From Acanthochromis polyacanthus (lineage: Eukaryota > Chordata > Actinopteri > Pomacentridae), in assembly GCF_021347895.1 (NCBI RefSeq), contig NC_067135.1, forward strand, positions 24,811,847 through 24,875,846: DNA of 64,000 nucleotides, written 5' to 3'. The notes under the pieces are model-generated. The model saw nothing but the letters and a program-made list of their open reading frames with translations. It was not told the origin of the DNA and ran no database searches. Positions 10,641 through 22,371 of the stretch are shown here, in pieces (the stretch's first letter is position 1; every line of letters begins with the position of its first letter). The translations under genes and the position numbers were made by a program.

Positions 10641-11470
10641 ACACGTACAAAACCCTGTAGCAGCCTTGTTTATTTTTGAGAGTTTTACTTGTATTACACT
10701 GACAAAACTGAGAAGGAAAGAAAAAGAGGTGTTTTATTTGAATTTATACAGGTCGAATTTATATTATTGTTATTCTAACAAAGAATTTATGGCCTGTGAT
10801 AATGTAGTGATGATGATTTTGTTTAGTAATATACTGAACCAAGTAAATATGACCTGTTCCAGGTTTTTTTTTGATGAGGGATTTGATTCGGTGAGATTGA
10901 TGTCGAGAGGGGCATCGGTTCATCGGTGGTCGACTTCGAAGAGAGAGGACCAGCAGCAGATAGCCACCAGATGGCTATTGGATGCCTGCTGGAGGAGACG
11001 GATCCAGGAATACAAGAGCCAGAGTTGAGGAAAAGGATAAAGGAGCCTATCTCCTCATCGGTGGTGCGGTAGGACGGAACCTACACACAACTTAACAAAA
11101 ACAAAGGGCCCCAACGTATTAACTGAGCTCAGTGATTAAAAGACGAAACATAACAGACTAAAGACAACACAAAAGAAGGACACACTATTTTGTTTTTTAT
11201 TTTATTTTGTTTTGCGCGCATTTTATTATTTTTCTTCTTATGTAATGTTATGGTCTCATCATATTGTTCTTAGTGATGATTGCCAATACATGGTTGAGAA
11301 GTCAGTTTTGTGTGAGTGTCTTCAATGTTGATTATTCCCCCTGGGCTCCATGAGCGATTACTCTAGTGCTTCTGATACTGGTCCAAATCCTGAACTGAAC
11401 CCAATCTTTACAATACAACCTGTAGTCTCTTCAAGGAAAAAAAAAAGGGGGGGGGTTACAGAGTGTTACA
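10641..11470. other. No recognisable gene
   Basis: Short frames only. A poly-purine stretch (A then G) at 11440-11455. Confidence 0.5.
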
Positions 11471-12251
11471 CACCCTCTCTATTTTTAAAACCAGGCTTAA
11501 AACCTTCCTGTTTGACAAATCTTATAGTTAGGGCTGACTGGGTGACCCTGAGGGGGTCAGCTGGAGTTTGCATGTACTGACTTCTTTTTCAATGTTACTT
11601 AATTCTGCCTCGAGTTCTGCTGCTATAGGCCGAGGCTGCTGGCGGACCTCCATGCACTGAGCCCTTCTCTATCTACCTTCGTATTTACTGTAGATATCAT
11701 TATTGCGTTACATTCACTCTGTTTCCCTCGGTGTCCTTTCCCTGAGTGTCCCTGCTTCCAGCTGTCCATTTCCACCAATCCACTCTGCATCACCCTTACT
11801 ATACTTGATATTCTCACCTACACATTGTTTGCCTCTCATTACTTGTGTAGTAAATTTAATGCCAGATCCGTACACCATAACAGTAAACTATGAATCAGTT
11901 TCAATGTTGCCTTGTATTCTTTATGTATCATCTATGTTGCTCTTATTGTGCGTGTACCCCAGTGTGTGTTATGTTTCCTTTTTCCCCACCTCCTTCTTCT
12001 CCTATCCCTCTCATTCCCCCTTCTTCTCTACCTCTTCTGTCCCTCTCAACCCACCGGCCAGCAAGCAGAAGGGTTGAACCATATTAGCCGGGCTCTGCTC
12101 AAGGTTTCTTCCCTTTCAAAGGGAGTTTTTTCTCGTCACTGTCGCATTAGAGCTGCTCTGAGAGTCCAGGCAATATAGGTTCGGAAACACATCTTGAGAC
12201 AATCTGAATTGTAATTACCGCTGTATAGATAAAATTGAATCGAATTGAATC
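11471..12251 (+). pseudogene. L2-type LINE, C-terminal codons and 3' UTR
   Basis: The first codons give LSIFKTRLKTFLFDKSYS and stop, nearly matching the end of the reverse transcriptase at 57877-58945. About 700 bp of conserved 3' UTR follow, including GGGCTCTGCTCAAGGTTTCTTCCC, and the copy ends in (ATTGAATCGAATTGAATC). Strongly 5'-truncated. Confidence 0.85.
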
Positions 12252-12252
12252 T

Positions 12253-12519
12253 GCAGCTGTACAGTGGCGTGGCGGTTAGCACTTATGCCTTGCAGTTAGA
12301 AGATCTCTGGCTCACGTCCTGGCCTTCCTGGGATCTTTCTGCATGGAGTCTGAATGTTCTCCCTGTGCATACATGGGTTTTGTCGGGGTACTCTTTCTTC
12401 CTCTCACAGTCCAAAAACATGCTGAGGTTAACTGATTATTCTAAATTGCCTGTAGGTGTGAATGTGAGTGTGATTGTTTGTCTGTATATGTAGCCCTGTG
12501 ACAGACTGGCGACCTGTCC
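12253..12519 (+). repeat. SINE family A, 3'-truncated and diverged
   Basis: The order of blocks matches the SINE at 25617-25978 up to GACTGGCGACCTGTCC, where the copy stops and joins the Tc1 relic. The tRNA-like B box has decayed (GGCTCACGTCC). Confidence 0.8.
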
Positions 12520-12656
12520 AAGAGGATCTGCTGCTCACATCTTGATGACAAAATCCACAGAACACCTTCAGGGGTCTGGTGGAGTCCAATCCTCGACAGA
12601 TCAGGGACCAACACAATATTAGGTAGGTGGTCATAGTGTTATATCAGACTGGTGTA
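12520..12656 (+). pseudogene. Tc1-like transposase C-terminus and right TIR (upstream of gene A)
   Basis: The segment encodes remnants of the DLLLTS..ENTFRGLVES end of a Tc1 transposase, then the right terminal repeat GTGGTCATAGTGTTATATC..TGGTG followed by TA. The same relic precedes the gene B unit at 23018-23477. It marks the left border of the tandem unit. Confidence 0.75.
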
Positions 12657-14999
12657 TACATAGAAGGACATATATTTGGTTGAAATTTTGACCTTTGCTC
12701 AATCTGGCTGGAAAAACATCAAGATGATTTACATAACTTTCATAATACAGATTTTGATGAGTAGATTGTAATCTTGATAAAAGTGCAGCATTACCAGGTT
12801 AATTTCAGGTCAGAGTTTTATTGAAGATTTCCAAGCAATTAAAAACAACAAATATATACGATAGTTTCAAGTAATTGCCATCATAAGACCTGTTCCAGAC
12901 TCTGAGTTGATGGGTGTGAAGGAGGTTCAATAAATGAAGACGTGACTTTTGGGTTGTATTTTCACCGTCACATCTTTAACTCATGTCATAGAGAAAGCAA
13001 AAGATGGATTCAGTTCAAGCAGCAGCGGTTTAAACAGAGAAAATGTTTCAAGTTAAAAGATGCAATCAAAAGTAAAATCCTGTTTGATTTGGTCCAAAGT
13101 CAAATGATGTCAATGATTATTTGGTGACACAACAGAAATAATAGATAACATACTCATAAATTATACGTTCATGGTCACACAATCAGCTTTACAGCCATAA
13201 ATGTTCATCCAAAGAGACAAAGTCTCTCAGTCACTTCCTCCACCAGCAAACAGCCTCAACGCTCTGCACATCAAGTAAGACACAATTTAGAGTGTTTTTA
13301 ATGTTTTTAGAAGGTAATTTACACCACTGATGATTAATAGCAAGTAGATGGGGAGAGTCTGAAATAATGACTTTAGTCCAAGTTTTGTCAGCTGTTAAAT
13401 GTAATCATCTTCATTTTCTCTGTGATCACTGTAAAAAGCAACTGGATTAGAGATAAAAAACAAAAACAAAACACCTTTAATGTTGTAGAAGAGAAGTCAG
13501 ACGAGCAAAAAGTACAAAATGTGTTGAATATCTGAATATTTTACTGCAGATTACTGTTAGTTTTCTGGATTTTAAGGAGATCGGAAAACTTCATCGTTTA
13601 AGGTCTGTTTTTGTAATGACTAGTTGACATCTGAAGTTACTTTAAATGTCAGTTTTATTTACCAGCAGCAAATAATTTGAAAGATCAATCCTCAATTTAA
13701 AGAATCGTATTAATGAGCTGGTTAAGATTGCAGGGATCAGGATTGAATATAATAAACTGAAAAAAATAGAATCTTTTCAACCATTTTAAAAGAATTATCA
13801 AATTAAGTTTATCTAAATTGATAGTGATAATAAAGCCACAGGCTGAAGGTAGAGCTACTGCAATCTTTGAATTCCTCTCAAAAAAGTTTAAGGAAAGTTA
13901 ACTTTAAGTTTTCTATTTTTCCAACATTCCTGTTTGCTTAATTCAAATGCAAAATTTTATGCTCACTGTTTTCTGATATCTTAGTCAAAGAAAACTGAAA
14001 ATTTTAAAGGAACGTCATGGTGTCAGATTCTAAAGGAGTATTTTTTTCCACTTGAACTGAAACTAGCAAACCGGTTTAAATGGACCATTTCAAGTTGAGA
14101 TTCAAGATTGAAAACAATGAATGCAACAGTTTGCATCAGTGTAGATGAGTTATGAAAACTTCGACAGTAATTAATGCACTGAGTGAAGGGAATTAGCTGC
14201 ACTACTTTAAATGACTGCATACTTAACAGCGTCAGCACAGGTTTTAAGGTTTTTTTTATGATTTGGAATCAAGTTCTTGAGCCAATTTCATTAATTTACT
14301 ACAATTTGAGTTGTGTTTTAAATCAATTAACACAGAAATTTTGAGTTAAAATTACAGATATCCAGTGCTGTGAAAAACTATTTGTCCTCTACAGAAATCT
14401 TCTATTTTTGCATATTTGTCACATTTAAATGTTTCAGCATAAAAATGTCCAAGAACTTTTTGCTGCAGCGTTTAAAACCAGTGTGAGGAAACGTGCCTTT
14501 AAATTTTATGGTTTTAGTTGTGTTTTATAGAGCTGATTAGAAATGAACACAATAATCAGTTTTATGGCTTTTTATGAGCGGTTGAGAGAAAAAACATCCA
14601 GCACAGAGGTGATATGTGATAAACACAGTGCTGTGAGAAAGTATTTGCCTCCTCCAAAAATTTAGAGTTTTTGCAGGGACTGAATGAAATACGCTGATAA
14701 AAAGACCCATTTTAAATGTATTATTGAATCTAATTTCTGAATATTGAATTAATAAGTGATATTAAAGTCACAGGTTGAAATTAGAGCTCCTGAAATCATT
14801 TAATTTCTCTCAAACATTCATAATTTGACGGAAAATCCCCTTTAAATTTGCCCCACTACAGAAATCTTTTATTTTTGCATATTTTTCATGGTAAAGTGTT
14901 TCAGATCATCAAACTGATTTTATTATAAGACAAAGATAGTCCAAGAAAGCACAAAATGCATTTTTCAGGTCATGATTTCAATTAATAAGGGAAAAATAC
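12657..14999 (+). other. Upstream spacer of gene A, duplicated upstream of gene B
   Basis: This 2.3-kb AT-rich spacer is closely similar to 26064-27754; long stretches match base for base with small indels. It includes two blocks resembling Tc1 ends (CCAGTGCTGTGAAAAACTATTTG at 14366, CAGTGCTGTGAGAAAGTATTTG at 14629). No coding exon was recognised, although a 5' untranslated exon of gene A must lie somewhere upstream of 15554. Confidence 0.7.
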
Positions 15000-15360
15000 T
15001 GTCCAGTCCATCTTGTCTGATGTGAAAAAATAATTGCCCCCTGAGCTACCAAATGATCAAATTCATTCATCAGTTGGGTTCAGTTTCTCCATCCACACTC
15101 ACATATGATTACTGCCAGGCTTGTTGAACCTAAACATCACTAAATAGAACCTGTCTTCATTGTGAAGTAGATAAAGGCTCTGAAAAAGCAGCACATGATG
15201 CCACGTTCTGAAGAGATTCAAGAACAGATGAGGAACAAAGTCACTGACATTCATCAGTCTGGAGGGTTTCAAAGCCATTGCTGAGGCTCTGGGACTCCAG
15301 AGAACCATTGGTGGTTCAACCTGTTATCAGGTTTAGGAGGGCAATTATCTTTTCACAGGG
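15000..15360 (+). pseudogene. Tc1-like relic upstream of gene A
   Basis: ATG at 15198 opens MPRSEEIQEQMRNKVTDIHQ, the N-terminal helix-turn-helix start of a fish Tc1-like transposase, which stops after 28 codons. Left sequence (GTGAAAAAATAATTGCCCCC) and right sequence (GGGCAATTATCTTTTCACAGGG) are inverted repeats of each other. The same relic is at 33660-34035 before gene B, so it predates the duplication. Confidence 0.7.
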
Positions 15361-15581
15361 CTGATACAGGTTTTCAGTAAATCAACATTGTAGTGTTTTG
15401 TGGGTTATCTCTGTCTAATATTGGCTAAATATAAATATTAGTTTTTTGATCTGGAACATTTAAGTGTGAGAAATATGCAACAATTCAAGACATACTTTTT
15501 CACAGCTCTGTATTTTGCAGATGTTGATTAAAATGTTCTTTCTCCGTCCTCCAGCACGTCGACAACTGAGACCATCACATC

Positions 15582-16904
15582 ATGGAGAACAGTTCCATCA
15601 GTTTGGCCTCCATCCAGAAGGCAGCAATGCCCAGATCAGGTGCTTATGGAAACCCATACCTGAGAGGAGGATACCTGATAGGAAGCTCCCTGCTGGGCCT
15701 CCTCGTCATCATCGGGGCCTTCTTGTACAATCGACGCAATCTCAGCCTTTTTAAAAGATCCTGCGCCATGTCCTGCAAAAGGAAGGAAAATCACCTCAAA
15801 GGTGTTCAACTCATACACAGCTCTTTGGGAGCTCTGCTCATCCTTGATGCACTGAATCTGATCGGGGCATCAATCTATGGAGGTTTTATGGTTGCTTTGT
15901 CCTGCAGTGGAACTGACTGTATTCAGTTTGAAAACATCTGGTTCATTTCCAGGTGGTTTGGAGTGATTCTTCATCTTGTGAACGCCTCATTGTCCATCAA
16001 TCATCTGCGTCAGCTACTGAGTGTAGCCAGGTTTCGAATCACCTACTCATTGTTTTCTGTGGTGATTATCATTATGGTCCCACTTTTTCTGTATGTCTAC
16101 AACGTGCCCATGTTCATTTTGGCCGTTTTCATGTTTCTGTTTGCTCTGGCCGTCATCGTAGCATCGAGAAAATCTACCTCATCCCCGTCCACCGCCACCC
16201 TGAAGAAACTGATCGTGGCTGTTGCCATGTGCAACGTCCTGGTTGTCTACGTCCCCACCTTCATTCTTTACTGCCTCGTGTACAATGCAGTAAACAATGA
16301 AAGTACCAACATCTTGCATTATGACATGATTTATTGGAATGTTCTGATTTTCACAAACCTTCACCTAATTTTCGATGGACTCCAGTGTGCTTTAGTCCTG
16401 AAGTTGCCTCCTGGAGAAGAACAACAACAACAGCAACAAGAGCTACAACAGCCACAACAGCAACAACAGTGGCGCCAACAACAGTCGGAGCCACAACAGC
16501 AACAACAGTGGCGCCAACAACAATGGCAGCCACAACAGCAACAACAGTGGCGTCAACAAGAGTGGGAGCCGCAACAGCAACAACAGTGGCGTCAACAACA
16601 GTGGCGCCAGCAACAGTCGGAGCCACAACAGCAACAACAGTGGCGTCAACAACAGTGGCAGCCACAACAGCAACAACAGTGGCGCCAACAACAGTCGGAG
16701 CCACAACAGCAACAACAGTGGCGCCAACAACAATGGCAGCCACAACAACAACAACAGTGGCGCCAACAACAGTCGGAGCCACAACAGCAACAACAGTGGT
16801 GGCAACAACAGTGGCGCCAACAACAGTGGCAGCCACAACAACAACAAAAGCTGGGTTTCCAAAATGGAGGATTCACTGGTTCTACAAATGTATATCAAGA
16901 ATAA
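15582..16904 (+). CDS. Gene A: seven-transmembrane protein with Gln/Trp repeat tail
   Basis: A 440-residue protein in one uninterrupted coding exon. Residues 1-29 are outside and carry a sequon at N3. Hydrophobic segments lie near 30-49, 75-100, 119-140, 153-173, 176-195, 208-233 and 249-273, which is the layout of a GPCR-like protein. The second segment has the LILDALNL motif (compare LxxxD in class A receptors) and the loop after it has C108 and C113. The fourth and fifth helices are joined by only a few residues, which is unusual for a GPCR. Residues 281-422 are Gln-rich with 17 Trp in a 13-residue pattern, and 423-440 (KLGFQNGGFTGSTNVYQE) are conserved in gene B. The ATG was chosen because gene B starts identically; CCTCCAG|CACGTC at 15554 is a splice acceptor in the 5' UTR. 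Family not recognised; membrane receptor is an inference. Confidence 0.85.
   Translation: MENSSISLASIQKAAMPRSGAYGNPYLRGGYLIGSSLLGLLVIIGAFLYNRRNLSLFKRSCAMSCKRKENHLKGVQLIHSSLGALLILDALNLIGASIYGGFMVALSCSGTDCIQFENIWFISRWFGVILHLVNASLSINHLRQLLSVARFRITYSLFSVVIIIMVPLFLYVYNVPMFILAVFMFLFALAVIVASRKSTSSPSTATLKKLIVAVAMCNVLVVYVPTFILYCLVYNAVNNESTNILHYDMIYWNVLIFTNLHLIFDGLQCALVLKLPPGEEQQQQQQELQQPQQQQQWRQQQSEPQQQQQWRQQQWQPQQQQQWRQQEWEPQQQQQWRQQQWRQQQSEPQQQQQWRQQQWQPQQQQQWRQQQSEPQQQQQWRQQQWQPQQQQQWRQQQSEPQQQQQWWQQQWRQQQWQPQQQQKLGFQNGGFTGSTNVYQE
16422..16847 (+). repeat. Coding minisatellite of gene A tail (39-bp period)
   Basis: About ten imperfect 39-bp units encode QQQQQWRQQQSEP or QQQQQWRQQQWQP. The two unit types alternate. 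All other frames are also open because CAA/CAG/GCC triplets dominate, so only the frame in phase with the transmembrane region is real. Confidence 0.9.
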
Positions 16905-17770
16905 GTAAAACTATGTCTCTGCATCACAAAAATCAATGTGCATCCCAACATTGGTCGATAACCTAGCATTGTTTCACTACCGGTATTCATAATTATTTCT
17001 GTCTTCATGGACTGTACCTGTTGGACAGAAGGGTGGAGCTCCTACTTTATTCATGTAAACCCTGAAATCAAAGATGAAAATCAGTGCTTCAACCTCTCTG
17101 CCTGAGAGGTTGCATAACGCAAGAAGAAATGTGTGAATATTTTCATAATATCCTGGCCGTGGAGAGCTGCAGAAAATTAATTTAACAGAAATAGCAGCTA
17201 CTTTGAAAACTTTTCAAAATAAAACATCTGTTCAATATGTTGGTTTGTCCAATTACTTAAAGGTGGAGGGCACATCTAAAATATGTTGTAATTCATACCA
17301 TGTTCAACTGATCTGAATGTAAATACCCTCAAATTAAAGCTGAAAGTCTGAACTTGAAGCACAAATGTCTTGTTTAATTTCAAATCCTTGTCATTTGGTA
17401 GAATGAGATCAGAGGGGAATTACTTTTTCACATAGGGCAAGATGAGATGGACAGCATCTTTGTTTCCAAAAATAAAATCAGTCATTTGAAAACTGTATTT
17501 TGTGATTTCTTGGGTTACCTTTGTCTCATATTAAATTATATTAAATTAGTTTGATCTTAAACATTTAAGAGTGAGAGTTTTTAAAAAAAAAAAAAATCCA
17601 TGTTGAATTGCTAGCAGTTCTACCAAATAGAAAAGTTAGAGAAAAGGTTTTTAACAAAAAAATGCTAGACCTTTTGTGAGTCTGAACTTTCCTCTCTCAT
17701 GAATCATGTCACAACCCCTCATATTCATCTGTGTATCAACCCGACATGCTGAGGCTTCATGATTAATAAA
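16905..17770 (+). other. 3' flank of gene A with poly(A) signal and Tc1-like relic ends
   Basis: AATAAA at 17218-17223 lies about 315 bp after the stop and is kept at the same place behind gene B (35755) and pseudogene C (63549). Sequence after it (TCAAATTAAAGCTGAAAGTCTG, AATTACTTTTTCACATAGGG) resembles the 3' ends of fish Tc1-like elements, so the transcript end may lie in old transposon sequence. Confidence 0.65.
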
Positions 17771-18232
17771 TAAATCGTTCAGGTAGAACATTCTGACCAC
17801 TGACAGGTGAAGTGAATATCACTGATTATCGCTTTATCATGACTCCTCTTCGTGAGATGGATATATTAGGCAGCAAATTAACATTTTTTTCCTAAATGTT
17901 GATGTGATAGAAGCAGGAAAAATGTGGAAGTGTAAGAATTTGAGTCAGTTTGACAAGACAACTGGGTCAGAGCATCTCCAGAACTGCAGCTCTTGTGGGA
18001 TGTTCCTGGTCTGCAGTGGTCAGGATCTGTCAAAAGTGGTGCAAGGAAGGAACAGTGGTGAACCAGCGACAGGGTCATGAGGAACCAAAACCCAATGATG
18101 CATGTGGGGAGGAAGGCTGACCTGTGTGATCCAATTCAACAGACCTGCTACTGTTGGTCAGATTGCAGAAAAAGTTAATGCTGGTTCTGATAAAAAGGTG
18201 TCAGAATACACAGTGCATCAGTTTGTTGTGTA
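17771..18232 (+). pseudogene. Tc1-like transposase, 5' half (between genes A and B)
   Basis: The left end AATCGTTCAGGTAGAAC and UTR lead into frames encoding RTAALVGCSWSAVVRICQKW and EGTVVNQRQGHEEPKPND, the paired-like DNA-binding domain of Tc1 transposase, then a QIAEKVNAGSDKKVSEYTVH segment. It ends at TA where the Tc1-like element 18233-19825 is inserted. The C-terminal half of the same kind of element reappears at 23018. The copy is frameshifted. Confidence 0.8.
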
Positions 18233-19825
18233 TGGTGCCTTGCGAAAGTATTCCGCCCCCTTGAGCTTTTCAACCTTTCACCACATTTCAGGCTTCAAAC
18301 ATAAAGATATAAAATTTAAATTTTTTTGTCAAGAATCAACAACAAGTGGGACACAATCATGAAGTGGAATGAAATTTATTGGATATTTTATACTTTTTTA
18401 ACAAATAAAAAACTGAAAAGTGGGGTGTGCAATATTATTCGGCCCCTTTACTTTCAGTGCAGCAAACTCACTCCAGAAGTTCAGTGAGGATCTCTGAATG
18501 ATCCAATGTTGTCCTAAATGACTGATGATGATAAATAGAATCCACCTGTGTGTAATCAAGTCTCCGTATAAATGCACCTGCTCTGTGATAGTCTCAGGGT
18601 TCTGTTTAAAGTGCAGAGAGCATCATGAAGACCAAGGAACACACCAGGCAGGTCCGAGATACTGTTGTGGAGAAGTTTAAAGCTGGATTTGGATACAAAA
18701 AGATTTCCCAAGCTTTAAACATCTCAAGTATCAGTATCAGACCACTGCAAATCTACCAAGACCTGGCCGTCCCTCTAAACTTTCACCTCCAACAAGGAGA
18801 AGACTGATCACAGATGAGGCCCATGATCACTCTGGATGAACTGCAGAGATCTACAGCTGAGGTGGGAGAGTCTGTCCATAGGACAACAATCAGTCGTACA
18901 CTGCACAAATCTGGCCTTTATGGAAGAGTGGCAAGAAGAAAACCATTTCTCAAAGATATCCATAAAAAGTCTCGTTTGAAGTTTGCCAGAAGCCACCTGG
19001 GAGACACACCAAACATGTGGAAGAAGGTGCTCTGGTCAGATGAAACCAAAATAGAACTTTTTGGCCACAATGCAAAACGATATGTTTGGCGTAAAAGCAA
19101 CACAGCTCATCACCCTGAACACACCATCCCCACTGTCAAACATGGTGGTGGCAGCCTCATGGTTTGGGCCTGCTTTTCTTCAGCAGGGACAGGGAAGATG
19201 GTTAAAATTGATGGGAAGATGAATGGAGCCAAATACAGGAGCATTCTGGAAGAAAACCTGTTGGAGTCTGCAAAAGACCTGAGACTGGGACGGAGATTTA
19301 TCTTCCAACAGGACAATGATCCAAAACATAAAGCCAAATCTACAATGGAATGGTTCACAAATAAATGTATCCAGGTGTTAGAATGGCCAAGTCAAAGTCC
19401 AGACCTGAATCCAATGGAGAATCTGTGGGCAGAGCTGAAGACTGCTGTTCACAAACGCTCTCCATCCAACCTCACTGAGCTCGAGCTGTTTTGCAAGGAA
19501 GAATGGGCAAGAATTTCAGTCTCTCCATGTGCAAAACTGATAGAGACATACCCCAAGCGACTTGCAGCTGTAATTGCAGCAAAAGGTGGCGCTACAAAGT
19601 ATTAATGTAAGGGGGCCGAATAATATTGCACGCCCCACTTTTCAGTTTTTTTATTTGTTAAAAAAGTTTAAAATATCCAATAAATTTCATTCCACTTCAC
19701 GATTGTGTCCCACTTGTTGTTGATTCTTGACAAAAAATTTGAATTTTATATCTTTATGTTTGAAGCCTGAAATGTGGCGAAAGGTTGAAAAGCTCAAGGG
19801 GGCCGAATACTTTCGCAAGGCACTG
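18233..19825 (+). mobile_element. Complete Tc1/mariner-like element with long TIRs
   Basis: TA flanks both ends (18231-18232, 19826-19827). The ends are inverted repeats of about 200 bp beginning near GTGCCTTGCGAAAGTATTC; the left end has TGGTGCC where the right has CAGTGCC. The element is 1.6 kb, the normal length for this group, and was inserted into the older Tc1 relic at 17771-18232. Its transposase gene is damaged near the N-terminus. Confidence 0.9.
18625..19605 (+). pseudogene. Tc1-like transposase (DD34E), frameshifted N-terminus
   Basis: The start at 18625 gives MKTKEHTRQVRDTVVEKFKA, the first helix-turn-helix. After about 30 codons the frame breaks: LPRPGRPSKLS, the AT-hook-like GRPS motif, is read in another frame near 18760. 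From 18814 a 263-codon frame holds the intact catalytic domain: WSDETK with D76, QQDNDPKHKA with D167 and NPMENLW with E202, giving DD34E spacing. It ends AAKGGATKY, the usual C-terminus. With the frame broken between DNA-binding and catalytic parts it should not make a working enzyme. Confidence 0.85.
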
Positions 19826-19827
19826 TA

Positions 19828-22020
19828 AGTATAAAGAGACACTACTAATATATACAACCTACAACATAAATAGATGTGCAATGAAACCATTAGTTAGTAC
19901 AATACAGACAGGAGCTTTGGCTCCGAAGTAGTGATTGACCGTTTCTTAGTAGATAAATAAGTAAAGAGCCTAGTTCAGTAGTGCAGTGTGTGTATGAATG
20001 TGTGTGCGCATGTATGTGTGCATGTGTGTGTGCGTGTTTATGAGACGCCCCTCCTCCTGCATCTGTTGGTGTAAATGTCAGTGGTGGTGGGTAGACTGCC
20101 TCCTACAGTCCTCTGAGCCGCTTTCACCACCCTCTGCAGAGCCTTCCTGTCTGCGGCCGTGCAGCTGCCATGCCACACGATGATGCCAGTGCTGAGGATG
20201 CTCTCCACCGCCCCTCGGTAGAAGCTCTTCAGGACTGGGCCTCCCAGATCGGCCCGCCGCAGCTTCCTGAGGAAGTAGAGGCACTGGTGGGCCTTCTTAA
20301 TCAGCTGGGAGGTATTGTGGCTCCAGGTGAGGTCCTCAGACAGGTGTACTCCCAGGTATCTGTAGGTGGAGACCACCTCCACATCAACGCCGTCAATGTG
20401 CAGGGGACAGGGGGGACATCTGGCTCTGCGGAAGTCCACCACCATCTCCTTGGTCTTCTTCAAGTTGATGCAGAGGTTGTTGCCTCTGCACCAGCCAACC
20501 AGCAATTCTACCTCCTCTCTGTAGTGGGACTCATCATTGTTAGTGATGCATCCCACCACTGCTGTGTCGTCTGCGAACTTCACTATATGGCAGCTTGGAT
20601 GTTTTGCAGAGCAGTCATACGTGAGCAGGGTGAACAGGAGGGGGCTCAACACACAGCCCTGGGGCGAGCCAGTGTTGATGGTGATTGGGGAGAAAGTGGT
20701 GTTGTGAATCCAGACAGTTTGGCGCCTTCCTGTCAGGAAGTCCAGGACCCAGTTCCCCAGTGAAGGACTGAGCCCCAGGGTGGATAGTTTTCCCACCAGT
20801 GTCTGTGGAATGATGGTGTTGAAGGCAGAGGAGAAGTCTAGGAAGAGCACATGGACGCATGCGTTCTTGCTCTCCAGATGGGTGAGGGCTGTGTGCACCA
20901 CTGAAGAGATGGCATCGTTAGTGGAGCGGTTTTTCTTGTAGGTGTACTGGTGGGGCTCCAAAGTGGTGTCGATGGAACGTTTGATGTGGGCCATCACTAG
21001 CCTCTCAAAGCACTTCATGACTATCGGTGTGAGGGCTGCATAGTCATTCAGGCCTATTACTTTGGAAGACTTGGGGACCAGTATGATAGTGTCAGCCTTC
21101 AGGCTGCTACCTGAAGTGAGGTGTTGAAGATGTCTGTTAGTACTTCGGAGAGTTGCTGTGCCTCAGTACTCGTCCCGAGATGTTGTTGGGGCCTGCAGCT
21201 TTGTGGGGATTAATCATCTGGAGTGTCCTTGTCACATCTCCTTGGGTCACACTAAGGGATGTGTCATCTGGAGAGGAGGTGAGTCTGGAGCAGGGGTGTT
21301 GGGATCATCAAAGTGGACGTAGCTTTTTATTGATTCTGTCTGGGAGGGATGGATCCTTGCGGCATTATGCATCTCTGACAGTGATGGATCCTAGTCAGCA
21401 ATCCACCTTATGCCTTTCCACATTCTCCTGGGATCACTGGATGAGAAGTGACCCTGGATTCTCTGCCCATATGGTAAATGGTCTGTATTTATATAGCGCT
21501 TTACTATACCTGCAAAGTACCCAAAGCGCCTTACATGATACATCACATTCCCCCATTCACACACACATTCACACACTGATGGCGGAAGGTGCCATGCAAG
21601 GCACTAACCTTGCAAGGCACTAACAACCCATCAGGAGCAATTAGGGGTTTGGTGTCTTGCTCGACATGAGCACGACGGGCCGAGGATCGAACCGGCAACT
21701 CTTTGGTTGCAAGACTGCCACTCTACCCACTGAGCCATGCCGCCCCTTGTGGCCTTGGCCCTTTTGATGCCAGCTACTAGAGCTCTACTTGCTGCTCTCA
21801 GTGCTGTTTCCTCTCCTGACCTGAATACAGCATCCCTGGCCTTCATAAGGGCTCTCCCCTCTGCATTCAACCATGGCTTGTCGTTGCAGTAGGTGGATAT
21901 GGTCCTGGTGGTCTTGACATCGTCAGCACACTTGGAGATGAAGCCTAGGAAGCTGGTGTACTTCTCCAGGTCCACCTCACCTCCATATGTTGCTGACTCC
22001 TTGAAGACCTGCCAGTCTTT
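19828..22020 (-). pseudogene. LINE reverse transcriptase (Rex1/CR1-like), minus strand
   Basis: From 22020 down to 21747 the frame reads DWQVFKESATYGGEVDLEKY and later CNDKPWLNAEGRALMKARDA, the linker after the endonuclease. SINE B interrupts it. It resumes at 21471 with HFSSSDPRRMWKGI, then from 21018 a 326-codon frame with [39 protein letters not shown] and FADDTAVVG (catalytic FADD box). The end is [15 protein letters not shown]. The remaining ~200 bp to 19828 are 3' UTR with a TG/CA-rich part. The endonuclease is missing. The core frame is long and fairly young, but the upstream part has stops and the SINE. Confidence 0.85.
21472..21747 (-). repeat. tRNA-derived SINE (family B) inside the LINE
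   Basis: Read on the minus strand: GGCGGCATGGCTCAGTGGG (A box), a tRNA-like fold and GGTTCGATCCTC (B box), then a tail ending AAGGCGCTTTGGGTACT..GCGCTATATAAATACAGACC. It is unrelated to SINE family A. The surrounding LINE protein continues directly across it. Confidence 0.85.
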
Positions 22021-22094
22021 TTAAATTGTATTTATTTGTTTAAATTTTAAACAAATTCAGCCTTTCATTACAACTGAAGTCACTAAATCCTTCA

Positions 22095-22345
22095 ATGCAC
22101 GATTCTTTCTCATGTCGAGTACTGCTTCACAACCTGGTTATTTGCTAGTATCACTGCTCTAAAACCCAAGGTCAGCCTACAGGGGTGACTGTGAAGTAAA
22201 ATCTAGAAAGTCCTCTTTTGCACAGAATGCCTTATCTATTAAAGGTTTCAAAAACTGGAATATTTCACTACAGCTATCAGAGAAAGCCCCACCTTTGTCC
22301 ATTCAAAGCAACACTACAAGGCATGACTGATTAACAAAGTTGTGA
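22095..22345 (+). pseudogene. LINE ORF2 C-terminal fragment
   Basis: Translates as ILQCTILSHVEYCFTTWLFA then, after an internal deletion, RGDCEVKSRKSSFAQNALSI, and ends at TRHD. This is the same family, with the same internal deletion join, as the relic at 9480-9640. Confidence 0.7.
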
Positions 22346-22371
22346 ACATCGAACATTCTCCCATTACTCTC

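Noticed and set aside
16351..16966. Long open frames on both strands overlapping the gene A tail (Ala/Thr/Val-, Leu- and Cys-rich)
   Set aside because: They result from the repeated CAA/CAG/GCC triplets; only the plus frame continuous with the transmembrane region has a non-repetitive domain and a conserved end.
20170..20763. 197-codon plus-strand frame
   Set aside because: Antisense of the LINE reverse transcriptase, whose minus frame has catalytic motifs.
21640..21747. Functional tRNA gene on the minus strand
   Set aside because: A and B boxes are present but the sequence continues into a SINE body and does not form a complete tRNA with acceptor stem.
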